Assembly (NCBI RefSeq): GCF_001625305.1
Contig: NW_017803702.1
Span: forward strand, 178,244 to 242,243
DNA length: 64,000 bases
Origin: Branchiostoma belcheri
Lineage: Eukaryota; Chordata; Leptocardii; Amphioxiformes; Branchiostomatidae
Direction of reading: 5' to 3'
Part shown: positions 11,822-22,553 of the stretch, in pieces
How the letters are laid out: each line of letters opens with the position of its first letter
Position numbering within the stretch: the stretch's first letter is position 1
Notes under the pieces: generated by a model
Database searches by the model: none
Told to the model about the DNA's origin: nothing
Seen by the model: only the letters and a program-made list of their open reading frames with translations
Program-made: the position numbers and the translations under genes

Positions 11822-12622
11822 ACTAAAAAGGCCAATATTTGCTTTGGAGCAAATACAGCGATGGGTTCACCACATTTTACGACATGGCAGGGAAAGAATG
11901 AGAAACACAAGGGAAAACGATGATTTACATTGATATAACTATAATATGAAGTAAAATACAACTAAAACAACAGTTGGATAGCTATTCCCTACTTTATTGG
12001 TTAGGATTTTTAATTGCATAATGCAAACTGTTGATTTTCAAAAAAAACAAAACAAAACGTCCATGCCCCGCATTCCAATGCTGGAGCAGGAAAGCTTGAA
12101 ATCCCTACCAAAACACTTGAATACAGACATACTGTCAGTATGGAAATGCTCTGTGCAGGTGTTAATCAAGTTAAATCCCAACAGCCAATCAGCAAGAAAT
12201 GCTCTGTGCAAGTGGAAATGCTCTGTGCAGTCTGTTAATCAAGTTAAATCCCAACAGCCAATCAGCAAGAAGAATAGAGGAAAGCTGCATTCCTATTGGT
12301 TGATGCCCTGCATTCCATTGTGATGACTCATGCCCAAACGTGGTAAACAAGGCACACTAACACAGTAATACATTTGCTATAACACAGCCAAAAAACTCAA
12401 ATAAAACCATTCTAAAAGCCTGTATCACAATAATTTAAAAAACGCCTAGGGGTATTTGCCCACTGTACCTCCATACCAAATTTCAGGACCTCGGGCCCTA
12501 AAATGAAGAAGCTGAATCCATTTAAAAAATGGCAGGAGAAGAAGAAGGAGGAGAAGGAGGAGAAGAAACATCAGAAAAAGCAATATGGGTTCACCACCAC
12601 TTCGTGGTGTGGTGAACCCATA
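11822..12622 (+). mobile_element. Hairpin-ended non-autonomous element, family R1, copy a
   Basis: The left end reads GGCCAATATTTGCTTTGGAG followed by ATGGGTTCACCAC; the right end closes with GTGGTGAACCCAT. These are inverted, and the right end is itself a hairpin (ATGGGTTCACCAC, short loop, GTGGTGAACCCAT). The interior includes two copies of AAATGCTCTGTGCAGGTG-type sequence and a purine tract (GAAGAAGGAGGAGAAGGAGG). Other R1 copies are at 27115-29308, 57940-58285 and 63745-64000. No transposase. The superfamily is not clear; no target duplication could be defined. Confidence 0.75.
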
Positions 12623-12645
12623 ATTATTGATAAGCTCCCCTGTAA

Positions 12646-12757
12646 CTCCCAGAGTGAATGCTACCTGAAACGTATGACCGTTTCCGAAAACATATCCAGT
12701 TGCTTCAGTAAATGTTTTTTGGCGTATCTTATTGCCTGGATGTCTAACCTTCACCGA
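12646..12757 (+). repeat. Half of a foldback repeat (GCCAAAAAG/ACTCAAGCAACTGGAT family)
   Basis: Contains CATATCCAGTTGCTTCAG, TTTTTTGGCGTAT, then TGCCTGGATGTCTAACCTTC. The complete foldback form of this family is at 50482-50612 and a shortened one at 35267-35375. Only one arm is present here. Confidence 0.7.
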
Positions 12758-12814
12758 CGTAACACGCCCATACTACTAGTATTCTAGAGACCCTTTTAAA
12801 AGGTGTCCACTCAC

Positions 12815-13312
12815 AGTTACACTTGAGTCCGCGTCCTCCAGTCCACCATTTTGACCTGCCCTTGACCTTGCACACCCTCTTTGTGCCCCCTATGTCCTTT
12901 ACACATCCGCTTCTGCAGGCAAAGTTGCACACGGTTCCATCTCGGTACCACCCTTCTGCGTTTGGCGCCTGGTTGCAACTTCTGTCCGTGTCTGGGAACG
13001 TCAAAGGCTTGCACCTTTCTGCAAGGTACCACATGAATATGTCTCTCTTTAGTACGTGAAACCTATAGTTACATGAAAGTAAAATATGTTCATGTTCACA
13101 GAAAATTAGGCATGTGCAGGTGTGTTAAACAAGGGTGCATGGAGCAAACCTTTACCATTGGTATCCAGATAGTTTGCACAAGTAAGTGGCATATTCTCGT
13201 ATTTGAAAATATAACTCATAAGAATCTCCAAGACGTACTTCTAACTTTTCTTCCGCCGACAGGAGCCACATAGAGCACGAGGGAGAGACAAAGGAGGAGG
13301 CCGATGATCACC
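12815..13312 (-). CDS. Secreted sushi (CCP) domain protein, first two coding exons
   Basis: Exon 13239-13312 encodes a hydrophobic leader (VIIGLLLCLSLVLYVAPVGG) after a CAG acceptor; its first base completes a codon, so the start ATG is probably split over the upstream intron. It joins in phase 1 through a GTACGT donor to exon 12815-13018, which encodes one module: RCKPLTFPD, NAEGWYRDGTVCNFACRSGC, GGTKRVCKVKG.SKWWTG, LKCN. The order Cys, Tyr, G-x-x-C-x-F-x-C, Cys, Trp, Cys is that of a sushi/CCP repeat as in complement regulators. The module exon has 1-1 phase and ends at a GTGAGT donor, so more exons are expected at lower coordinates. None is visible before the repeats at 11.8-12.8 kb, so the gene is partial or disrupted. 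A cell-surface or humoral binding role is inferred. Confidence 0.72.
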
Positions 13313-14632
13313 CTGAAATAGAACGCAAAATTGTCATTTGGATTGAACTTTGAATGGACATATTATAATTGAGGTCTTTGATTTCTAGTTTGATTAAATA
13401 TAGGGTTATTGACCCGCCCTGAGGGGTATACGGTGTCAAAATTCATAACCATCGAATAAACGACCGAGTCCGCGAAGCGTTATCATGATATAGACATTAT
13501 CATATAAAACGTTAAGCAAGTATATCAAACTGACACATAAGGGACACAAATTCTGTGTAACATGCAAATCTTTTAATCTTGCATTGAAGTACGTGAATCT
13601 TCATCACAACAATTATTTAAAGCTGAAAGTTACAGGTACGAACTGAATTTACCGCTGAATTTACCGCTGAAATTTTCCTCAACTGTTTCTCCACCACTAT
13701 TGTCCATTTCTGTGGCTGTTTTGAAAAGTATCGTCTGATTTTTTTTAGGGTTGTACCAAGTGTATAATAGGAGAGTCAGGTATAGTAAAGAGTAATATTC
13801 ATGAATAATGCCTTTTGTCCTGAATTTACCGCTGATATTAATTGTATTTAGTTTTATTATAACTCAATTCATTTACTACTGTACATAAAAAGTCTGAGTA
13901 CATCAGATAGTACTTTAGAAGTAGGTTAGAAGAAAACACTTCCCTGTCATGGAATGGTAACGTCTACCTCTGTTCTGACGTCATTCGAACGTGTATTCCC
14001 GGATTTCCGGGTAGTATATCGGATATTAATGACCTGGATTATGGGGGAAATGGAGCCTTCTGATTGATCGACGTCATCAGGCTATATATGATAATTACGC
14101 CATACAAATGTGCAAACGCCTGGTGGGCATCGCAGCTGGTGCTGATGACAGACCGGTCGAACATGATAATTTGAGCAGTCAAGCAAGCAATAAGCGATTA
14201 CACCGATAAAACGTGTTCACATGCTCCCTCTGGCGATCTATCAGATATCTACCGTCATCCAGTGTCTAAAGATTAGACATCGATCTACATACTGTCACGT
14301 AGTAGTAATTTATCATTCTGTCATTTATGAGGGCGTGTCTTGAAAAGTATTCATTGTGGCTAAAGTAAGTGCGTGTCTTGCATGGGCGCGTTCTTAATGA
14401 TCCTACAGTAAATATATCGACATCAACAACCTCTTCACTAAATCCCTTTTACGGCAAGTACAATCTGCATTTAGGTACTCCCCGCAAGAGGCAGTTAGGC
14501 GCTGCTGGCGTAAAAACGGGTGACTCAAAACCCAGGACTGTGCACCTCGGACCTGCCGAAAATTGCTTCAGTTGCAAAACAAGCTTTCACTACATTTGCG
14601 TTTTATATCAGTTAGGCAGCGCAGCATGGCTG
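13313..14632. other. Gene-free stretch upstream of the sushi gene
   Basis: It would contain the missing first exon and promoter of the sushi gene, but I cannot place them. It holds small reiterations of GAATTTACCGCTGA (13650-13840). The frame at 14369-14635 shows no known motif. Confidence 0.45.
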
Positions 14633-14745
14633 TAGCCTGGAATCCATCCGTGAACGCTGCGTATCCGTTCCGTGCCTTGGCATATTGTATTTGTAAAGTT
14701 TGCGTCCGAGCGGATACACAGCATTCACGGATGGATTCCAGGCTA
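14633..14745. mobile_element. Foldback MITE with TAGCCTGG ends, copy 1
   Basis: Arms of about 35 bp are inverted: TAGCCTGGAATCCATCCGTG at 14633 and CACGGATGGATTCCAGGCTA ending at 14745. The flanks (GCATGGCTG left, GCAGGCTGT right) resemble each other imperfectly, so the target duplication is degraded or absent. Confidence 0.8.
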
Positions 14746-15830
14746 GCAGGCTGTGTCCCAACTCGTAAAACATTGCGCGAGAAAACTACAGAATCATGGT
14801 TTGGAACTTTTAAGTTTTCTGTAGTTAAAAGAATTTCAGATCCTGTGAACGTCGGAGCTATGCCGTAAGGGCCAAATGCCAATATAGCACGCATACGCCA
14901 CACATTTGTGAGATTGTTGCTTCACATTCCTTTCGCCGACTGTCATATGTCAGCCGCCACAGGTGTGTCACCAGTGCACCAAGTAGCGTCGGAACCGGGC
15001 GTTTTTGTAGTCTAGGTAGTGGATGTAGCAGAGAATTTGTTGTCTGAGTGCCATGATCCCATTTTTCAGGCCAAGGCAAATCGAATGGCACAGAGGCTGG
15101 AGAATTTGACAGGTCCAGAGATATTGCTGGCGTCTTTGTCTATATTTTGAGATTTTCACCCTTATTCATTTATACATATACTAACCTTTCTAATAAACTT
15201 AGAGTGATAGCTTTTTCTTGACCAAAATGCATTCATTAAGAACTTGATGGCCATCAAATCATTTCTATATAAATGTCCTACGTACTATACTGACAAACAT
15301 TCTAGTACATGCACATGTACATGTAAAGTACAAAAGTTTTAGAACGCTCTTGATATTATATGGACGGTTAAGAAAAGCTCACAGAAAGCATATTAAGACT
15401 TAATCTTACAATATGAAAAATTGTAGCGGGTGGTCCTTTGATTTTCGATTGAATCTTATAGGTGCATCTGGTTTCTTAACTTTTAAATGGATTAAGTGGG
15501 AATCGGAAAGCGACTGACAACAGTATTGGCAGAAGTTCTCTATCGACAGATCTAAACCCTGGGAGTCCGCTTGCCTCCAGTAACACCAGAATGGCGAAAC
15601 CTCCTATAGCCGCGCGCGTTTCAAATGAACATATTCGAACTGATGATTCTTAATCACTCCTCTGCACACAAACAGGAACAGGAACAACAGGAACAGGAAC
15701 AAAATGCTTGGGTCTGAAATCTAGTACGGTACCAAAATATAATGATAAGTAATAAGGCACTACCTGATCGTGCCGCGTCTTTGCACCATTGGTAAGAAGG
15801 CAAAATAGACAATACAGCTGCAGCCTACTA
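14746..15830. other. Gene-free stretch
   Basis: No supported gene. Minus-strand frames around 14858-15159 have no splice-bounded structure or known motif. Between about 15670 and 15700 there is a short GGAACAGGAACAACAGGAAC reiteration. Confidence 0.45.
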
Positions 15831-17861
15831 ACTAAAGGTACCTGCTTCCTAACAAGCGCGAAGCAAAAACTAACTTCTTCTAAGCAGCTATTTTTGTAGA
15901 TCTCACTCCGAGGCAGTGCGTGGCAAACGCCTGTCTAAAGTAAAACTCACCGCCTACTTTTCTCACAAGCAACCGAAAAACGTTGGTTCAAATTGACTGT
16001 CAACCGACTGTCTTGCAAAATCCGTGTAAAACTGACAACATTCCAATAAATACTTAATCGTACTCACCGCATGGTTCATTAGGCAGCTACCGAAATTTCG
16101 ACCCGTCAGAACTGGGTAGACTGCCGTCAGATACAGACACGCTGTGCTCTATCACGACTCCAGGTTAATTAAGCATAGCCCCCAAACCAACGACTTCTGG
16201 TGCCATTTTGAAATCATCGCCTTCTGTCTGATAAAGATCTATTTTCTGACCAATATGATGCGTTACTGACAATGAGCAATTAAAAAGCATTTGATTTCAA
16301 TTAAAGTTCAAATTAGCAGCCAAAAAGGCCCTTCGAAGCTTGCTATGTTTATCATAAGGAAATGACCAGATTAGAAAAGCTTGTGACGTAGGTTGTTAAC
16401 AGGTTTCATCATAAGGAAATGACCTTTTAAAAAGGAGATTAGAAAAGCTTGTGACGTAGGTTGTTAACAGGTTTTTTTTCTGCCTTCCTTCAAGATAACA
16501 AATTATTTGATAAAATGAATGAATTAATGAATTTGATAAAGTCAAGCGTGTGAAACAAAGACGCACTTCGGTCTCTTACGTACTAGCAATCGCGCAATCG
16601 AAATTGCTGTGGTGCTGTGGTTCTGGCGTGTTTGTGCACAAGTAGAAATAAATAAATCTTTCGACAGTCTATCTCTCCTGGTCATATATAGATTCATAAA
16701 TTAATTTTTCATGGCTTGAACATGTATCAAACTCGTTCCACCATTGCTGTAGACTTCAGATGTGTTGCAATTTTTGATTTTATCCAGACAAGATTGTGCC
16801 AGGACAACAAGTGTTTCGGAGGAATCAATCAATACCCCTATTTGCCCGATACCCTACCATGGACCTTTTACTCATAGCAATCACAGAAGAATAACAAATA
16901 GTCTATAGATCTAATAAAGTGTATGTCGCATTGTCACTAGGCGCCCTGCTCTAGTTGTGCTCAACTTTAACCTAATCATACAAACACAGAGGACATTTTC
17001 CCTATCAGACCAAAAACAGTTTCCATGACACTGCATAAGAAATGGTATAGCCTATCAACTTTAAAGATACCTGCTTCATAACATGTGAGGGGAAAAAAAG
17101 CTATTTCTCAGTCCCATTCCCAGGCAGTGTGTGCCGGATGTCTGTCCAAACTCACCGCCAACTTTTCCCGCCACCAACTAAAGTTCTATCTGACGAAATG
17201 TCTCGCGAAAACTTATTCACAGCCAACTTTTTGCGCAAACGCGTAAAAGCGGCGTCTGGAACAACATTCCAATAAATACTCAGTCGTACTCACCGCATGT
17301 TGGTACTTCTGTAAGGAGCTACCGAATGTCCGACCCGTCTCAGACAGGGTGTTTAGCAGGACTGGGGCGACTGCCGACAGAAACCGACTCGCTTCGCTCC
17401 AAGTTAACTAAGGACATGAAGGATAGCCTCCAAACCAGGCTTCTGCAATAAATCAGAGCAGTTTAAAGTTTTCTTCTATTTGCTATCAACCTATTTTCTG
17501 ATCACTGTCGTGTTCTTATGACTGAGTTACTGCCAATGGGTACTGCAGTATTCAAAGAGTATTATTGTCTTCAGTAAAAGATAGGAGTCAAAAAGGCCCT
17601 AAAAAGCCTGTAATGTTTAGACTTAAGGAAGTGACTTTACAATAGTTAGTCACCATCCCCCCGCGGCACGGCGTGGTTAGGGTCATCACCCCTACCATTG
17701 TCAACATGTTTTTTTGCCTGACTTCAAATCTGAACTACAGTCAAGCAAGCGTCAGATACAAAGACGCACCAGGTCTGTTACGCCGTAGGGCAAAGACATC
17801 AACTGTTTAGCTTCCCTCATGTGTTTGTGCACAACTAGACCGAAATAACGCTTTCGACACG
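15831..17861. repeat. Direct duplication, two copies of about 0.8 kb
   Basis: Copy 1 (about 15831-16668) and copy 2 (about 17058-17861) share in order: ACCTGCTTC near the start, a CAGGCAGTG/GCCTGTCTAAA region, AACATTCCAATAAATACT, CGTACTCACCGCATG, GCAGCTACCGAA, a CGACCCGTC stretch, AAAAAGGCCC, and a final CTTTCGACA. On the minus strand both copies contain ATGCG followed at once by GTGAGTAC, a strong splice donor directly after an ATG. Copy 1 also has an internal 65-bp tandem duplication (about 16350-16475). Copy 2 ends at an assembly gap. Confidence 0.7.
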
Positions 17862-17881
17862 NNNNNNNNNNNNNNNNNNNN
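17862..17881. other. Assembly gap (20 N)
   Basis: A run of exactly 20 N, which usually denotes a gap of unknown length. Confidence 0.98.
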
Positions 17882-18855
17882 GCTAACTCGGTGCGATACA
17901 CATCACTCACTGCATTGTATGTCATAAAAGTAACAGCATGGCGGTATCGATCGCCTCAAGCCACCAAGACTTTCAACTATTAACTACGGGGTCTCCTTCT
18001 TTATCAGGTTTGCTTTTGAACCACCTTGATGTTACTTAACTATCAACCCGGCCAGCAGAAGCCGCCGGCTCCTTTGATATTACAGCCGCTCCCTGTCCAA
18101 TCTTGTTTACACGCCGGGCGCAGGTCATTGACCTCCAACTTGCGTTGTTCCAACAGAGAAGAGCAAAATGTCTGGCTCCCGCAGAACGTACCGCACTCTC
18201 CCGCTGGACGTACCGCACTCTCCCGCAGAACGTATCGCACTCTCCCGGAGGACGTCCCGCACTCTCCCGAGGGAAGTCCCGCACAGCGTCCTGCACTCTC
18301 CCGCAGAACGTCCCTCGAAAATTGATGCGTATTTCGTGTCCTGTGCTGTACCTACCAAAACACTTGAGTTCATACTGTCAAAATGGAATGGCTTTGAACA
18401 GGTGTTAATTGAGTTAATCCAATCAAATCCAACAAGCCAATCAGCAAGAAGAAAAGATTAGGCTGCGTCAGGTTCATGCTTGCATGCCCATATATGGGCA
18501 TGCCGCCGAATTTCTTTCTTATTACGTCACGCGCGTACGCCCCCGCACAGTACTTTCCTATGGGGACCGACTAAAAAAGCAAATAAAACGATTGTAAAAG
18601 CTTGTATCACAAAATTTAAAAAACGCCTAGGGGTATTTGCCCACTGTACCTCCATACCAAATTTCAGGACCTTGGGCCCTAAAATGAAGAAGCTGAATCC
18701 ATTTAAAAAATGGCAGGAGGAGAAGGAGGAGGAGGAGAAGAAGAAGAAGAAACATCAGAAAAAGCAATATGGTTTCACCACACCACTTCGTGGTGTGGTG
18801 AACCCATAAAAAGCAATATGGGTTTACCACCACTTCGTGGTGTGGTGAACCCATA
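17882..18855 (+). mobile_element. Hairpin-ended element, family R2, copy a
   Basis: This is the reverse complement of 56430-57350 over most of its length. It holds a minisatellite of CCGCACTCTCCCG-type units (about 18175-18320), then about 250 bp shared with R1 elements (TTCAGGACCTTGGGCCCTAA, purine tract). It ends with the ATGGGTTCACCAC/GTGGTGAACCCAT hairpin, present twice in tandem (18771-18807 and 18820-18855). Its left end is lost in the gap. R2 looks like an R1 right end attached to unrelated sequence. Confidence 0.75.
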
Positions 18856-19132
18856 ACAATACAACTCATATCTGATCATAATAATAAGTGATCATAATAA
18901 TAAATGGTCATAATCCGATCATATTAAAGATACATATTAAAAAGTAAGACATTGACGATTAAACATCAAATAGGTTTAAAATTTTTTAGGTCGGTCCATT
19001 AATTAAAAAGAGGCGGACTACTATTTACAGATCTTGATTGTTGAGGCTTATTGACTGAAACAGAAAAGATTTTCTCAATCTTCTAGTTCTAAATTTTGGT
19101 GTGGAGATGTACTTTCCTTTTCTCAGGGACTG

Positions 19133-19330
19133 TCATGTGCTCTCGTGTCTTTCGGAGGGCATCAGGGGATGCAAATGGTGGTTGGCATCCCGCATTTGCG
19201 CGATCAGAGTTTTCGCTGCAGTTTCCCGTCTGTCCTGGAGGGTGGGGAAGGGGGTTGTTTGGATACTGTTGCCACAGATTATCCTCGCCGCCCTTCTATG
19301 TAGAGCCTCAAGACTGCGTATAGAATATAG
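19133..19330 (-). pseudogene. LINE reverse transcriptase C-terminal fragment
   Basis: The minus-strand frame reads LEALHRRAARIICG, TPFPTLQDRRETAAKTLIAQ, then ends near a TGA. The L..L.RRAARII.G.. and F..L..RR segments are the usual C-terminal domain of CR1/RTE-like reverse transcriptases. No catalytic RT domain is present. Confidence 0.75.
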
Positions 19331-20162
19331 AATGTATAGAATACAACACAAGGTATTCCGTATCGCCCGAGGGTCCAGCGCGACCGCAAATACTCGTAGG
19401 TATATGTCATACCCACCTAAAAAAACGCGCATTTAAATGAGCGTAAATTTGGTGTCCCTAAAGCCAAAGTGCAACAACATTAACTTAAACGCCCAAATCC
19501 GATTTTGGAATGTGATAGTAACCAAATAGAGTCGCGGTCGGTTATACCTTTAGTTTTCACACGGGCCGTAATTATAAAATAACATCCCTATCGAACGTTA
19601 CCACAGCCCTGCATAAACATTTAAAAAAAATATTGCTTGTACGTATTCAGGCCATTGGTTCAAACCAGAATTAAAGCATGAGCCAAGCTCACAATGACGT
19701 AAAAGCAACCAACTGGACTTATATGGAATTGTCATTATCAATACATCGTGTAAGTTAAAAATGCATGTATGTATGCATGTATGTATAGATGTATGTATGT
19801 TTAGCGTAACAGATGTACTGAACAAACTTACACTCAATATTATTTCTGACTCAGTCTGTTGCTAAAACATGTTATTACTACCAAAGGCCGCACGTTGGCA
19901 GAACCTACAGATTTTTAAAGGTTTTCGGAGTGTCAACCTTATATACGCGAATACGACCTTATATAAGACGTTCTACCGAAGTGCTGTGTACAATACATTA
20001 CGTTTCGCGCAGGTGCAGTACGTTCTGTCGATGTGCTACCAAAAGCACGGATTTTCTTCAGAAGACACATGAAGCCTAACTCAACATTCTGTTAGCTATT
20101 AATTCATTCTTTTGTCATCAGTGAAGAACAAAGCTAACTTTGCGGTTCGGACACACATCCGG
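19331..20162. other. Gene-free stretch
   Basis: Only a TGTATGTATGCA microsatellite-like stretch (about 19762-19802) stands out. Confidence 0.5.
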
Positions 20163-20234
20163 TAGCCTGGGTGTCATCCGATTTGTGAAAATTCTTTCGG
20201 AGTTGCCGTTATAAATCGGATGTCACCCAGGCTA
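20163..20234. mobile_element. Foldback MITE with TAGCCTGG ends, copy 2
   Basis: A 72-bp hairpin: TAGCCTGGGTGTCATCCGAT at the left and ATCGGATGTCACCCAGGCTA at the right. Flanks CACATCCGG and CAGATCCCT match at six of nine positions, compatible with an old 9-bp target duplication. Confidence 0.8.
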
Positions 20235-21714
20235 CAGATCCCTACCTGTATTGAGACGTGTTTACCAGTGCTTTAACCTGTCGTCACTTTTTGGTAGTAC
20301 ACAACACTAATCGAATGGAATAGCTTTTATCACCAAAGGGCTGGGCATGAATAAAGATAAAAGGCTCTTTGAACCCTGCCTACACAATCACAGCCAATTA
20401 CAACTTGGATGCCATAGGCCTGGGGGCGTTCGGGCTAACAAAAGAAAACAATTACTCGATACATGTAGTAAATTGTCTCCCGGTGTTAAATCAAAGCTTT
20501 TTTCTCAACCTTTATATATGATAAGACGCCTACAGCTAGTGTCAATAGCTTCAAAAGAGAAACAGAAAATACGATAATTGTGTAGATAATTGTCTTCTCT
20601 GCGTAGCGGAAATAATTTTACATGGCTTGACGCACATTGTCGACAAGGTGATTCTGTAGTTAAAGGCACACAATGCGATTTCAGAGCAGCAAAACTGGAA
20701 TATTCTGAATAAGGAAATCTTTATGATATTGAGACACACACTTCTTCACATTAGCACATTTGAGTAAGAATTTCATACTTCGCGCTTTTCAAACTGTAGA
20801 AACAAGCCCGAAATGAGTCCTTCATTTTCTGGGCGGTACCCTAAAAATCAGCCCAGGGCCTTCCAGTAACCATTTTCAGTCAGCATTTTTGGAATTGTTG
20901 CTCCACAAGGGGCAATATACATTGGGGCACTGTTGTTTCTACTCAGAATGTAGATCAATGACTAGAAAGTTGGCTTTTGAAAATTCTGGCTTCCAAGCCC
21001 TAAAAACTACACTAGATGCCTGGGTTGTTGACTTACGATGTTATATGAGTTTGCAAATACAAACTGCTTCTTCCAAACCCATAGTAAAAAAAAAAAACGA
21101 GCCGTCTACCGCCATGTTTTATAGAAAAGAAAGAGACAAAAACCATGTCTACTTTGTTATGGTTCGAGTATATATAAAATGTATTTTTTTTATCAGATAC
21201 AGTTAAACTGGAGATTTTGATGTCAATGGCAACGCATAAGAATTTACTACCCACTGTGGCTTCTCCAGCAGCCGGAATAGTCAATAGACAAATTATAATA
21301 ATAATGGTCAATGTATCCGTACATATTATAAATATTTTTTCTGAAATGATTTTTAGAGGAAACAATAACAAACCATGCAGAATGGTCTAGGTAATTGTGT
21401 CCCTCTATTTGGGGGGGACTTGTCCCTACTGGTCCATTTGATATGGCACAACATCGGGGAGCAAGTTCCACACACTTAGTTTACTCCCACACACTCATTT
21501 CACCCACAATCACTCACACATGCACAGGGACAGACATAGAACACTGATTGACACGGTTTACAAAACTGTCACCAGATGGCGCTTTTACCAAGGCAAGACT
21601 GTATTGATGCATTTGCTCCCATTGATCTAATGACCTGACCGACGGGCATGGTAAAAACTAGCAACTAAGAGATTCCTCTCCGATTAAAAAAAAATATTGG
21701 TACATTGGTAATAT
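20235..21714. other. Gene-free stretch
   Basis: No splice-bounded exon recognised. The frames at 20347-20577 and 20889-21206 lack known motifs. This is the 3' flank of the minus-strand lectin gene, beyond the duplicated arm. Confidence 0.45.
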
Positions 21715-22095
21715 GCATATTTATTTTATATCTATTGTTACTATGTAGATTCATTTTACATCCGTTTGTACAATGCAGATTCATTTTACTTCCATTGTTA
21801 CTATATGCAAATTCATTTACTTCAATTTGTACAAAACAGATTCTTTTTACTTTCATTGTTACTATGCAAATTCACTTTACTTCAATTTGTACAAAATAGA
21901 TTCATTTTACTTCCATTCTTACTATACAGATTCATTTTACTTCCATTGTTACTATGCAGATTTATTTTAGTTCCATTGGTACTATTAACATTCATTCTAT
22001 CACCATTGTTATTATGCAGATTCATTTTACTTTCATGGATTCTATGCAGATTCATTTTACTACCATTGTTACTAAACAAAGCCCTTCTATTTTCA
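21715..22095 (-). repeat. Minisatellite, about 30-bp unit
   Basis: Around a dozen imperfect units of TTCATTTTACTTCCATTGTT plus ACTATGCAGA. The same array in opposite orientation lies at 34630-35045, so the two arrays belong to the arms of one inverted duplication. Unit length near 30 keeps long frames open by chance. Confidence 0.9.
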
Positions 22096-22553
22096 TCCTT
22101 TCAGATGCAGAAGTTATTTTACTTGTGCATTTAGAATTATTTTACTATATTGTTACAAAATAATTTTTAAAAAGTGTCTATTGCACAATTTGTCACAAAC
22201 AGGAAAGGCACATTTTTCCATACAATCCAAATTAAAAATCAATTCTGTTTACATACAGTACAATAGAAAAGCTCTACATCTCCATTTCATATTATTACTA
22301 TGAGTGTTAGATGTCATTGTACAATTGCTCTTTTTTGCTTAAATGATTAATGACAATACATGTAGGTTAAAAGTTCCTTATCACATATTGAAAATTTCTA
22401 CTTGGTGCAAACACAATAACCCTTAGGAACATATGGAAAAAGATGGCTTTCAAAGCACAACGATGCACTTTGAGATCTTATAATTTACCTGTTGCCTCTT
22501 GAACTTGATTTGATTAACACACGTGGTGAGAGCTCGACCTCACTGACGGTCGC

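Noticed and set aside
12446-12754. Frames with LLLLLLLL and KKKEEKEEKK stretches, also at 18480-18869 and 56266-56526
   Set aside because: They are translations of the purine/pyrimidine tract of the R1/R2 elements and recur wherever the element occurs.
18026-18461. Overlapping arginine/serine-rich frames on both strands
   Set aside because: They arise from the CCGCACTCTCCCG minisatellite in the R2 element and are repeated at 56656-57175.
21766-22134. Long frames on both strands and regular spacing resembling a CRISPR array
   Set aside because: Units are contiguous 30-bp tandem repeats without distinct spacers, in a eukaryotic genome; frames follow from the unit length.
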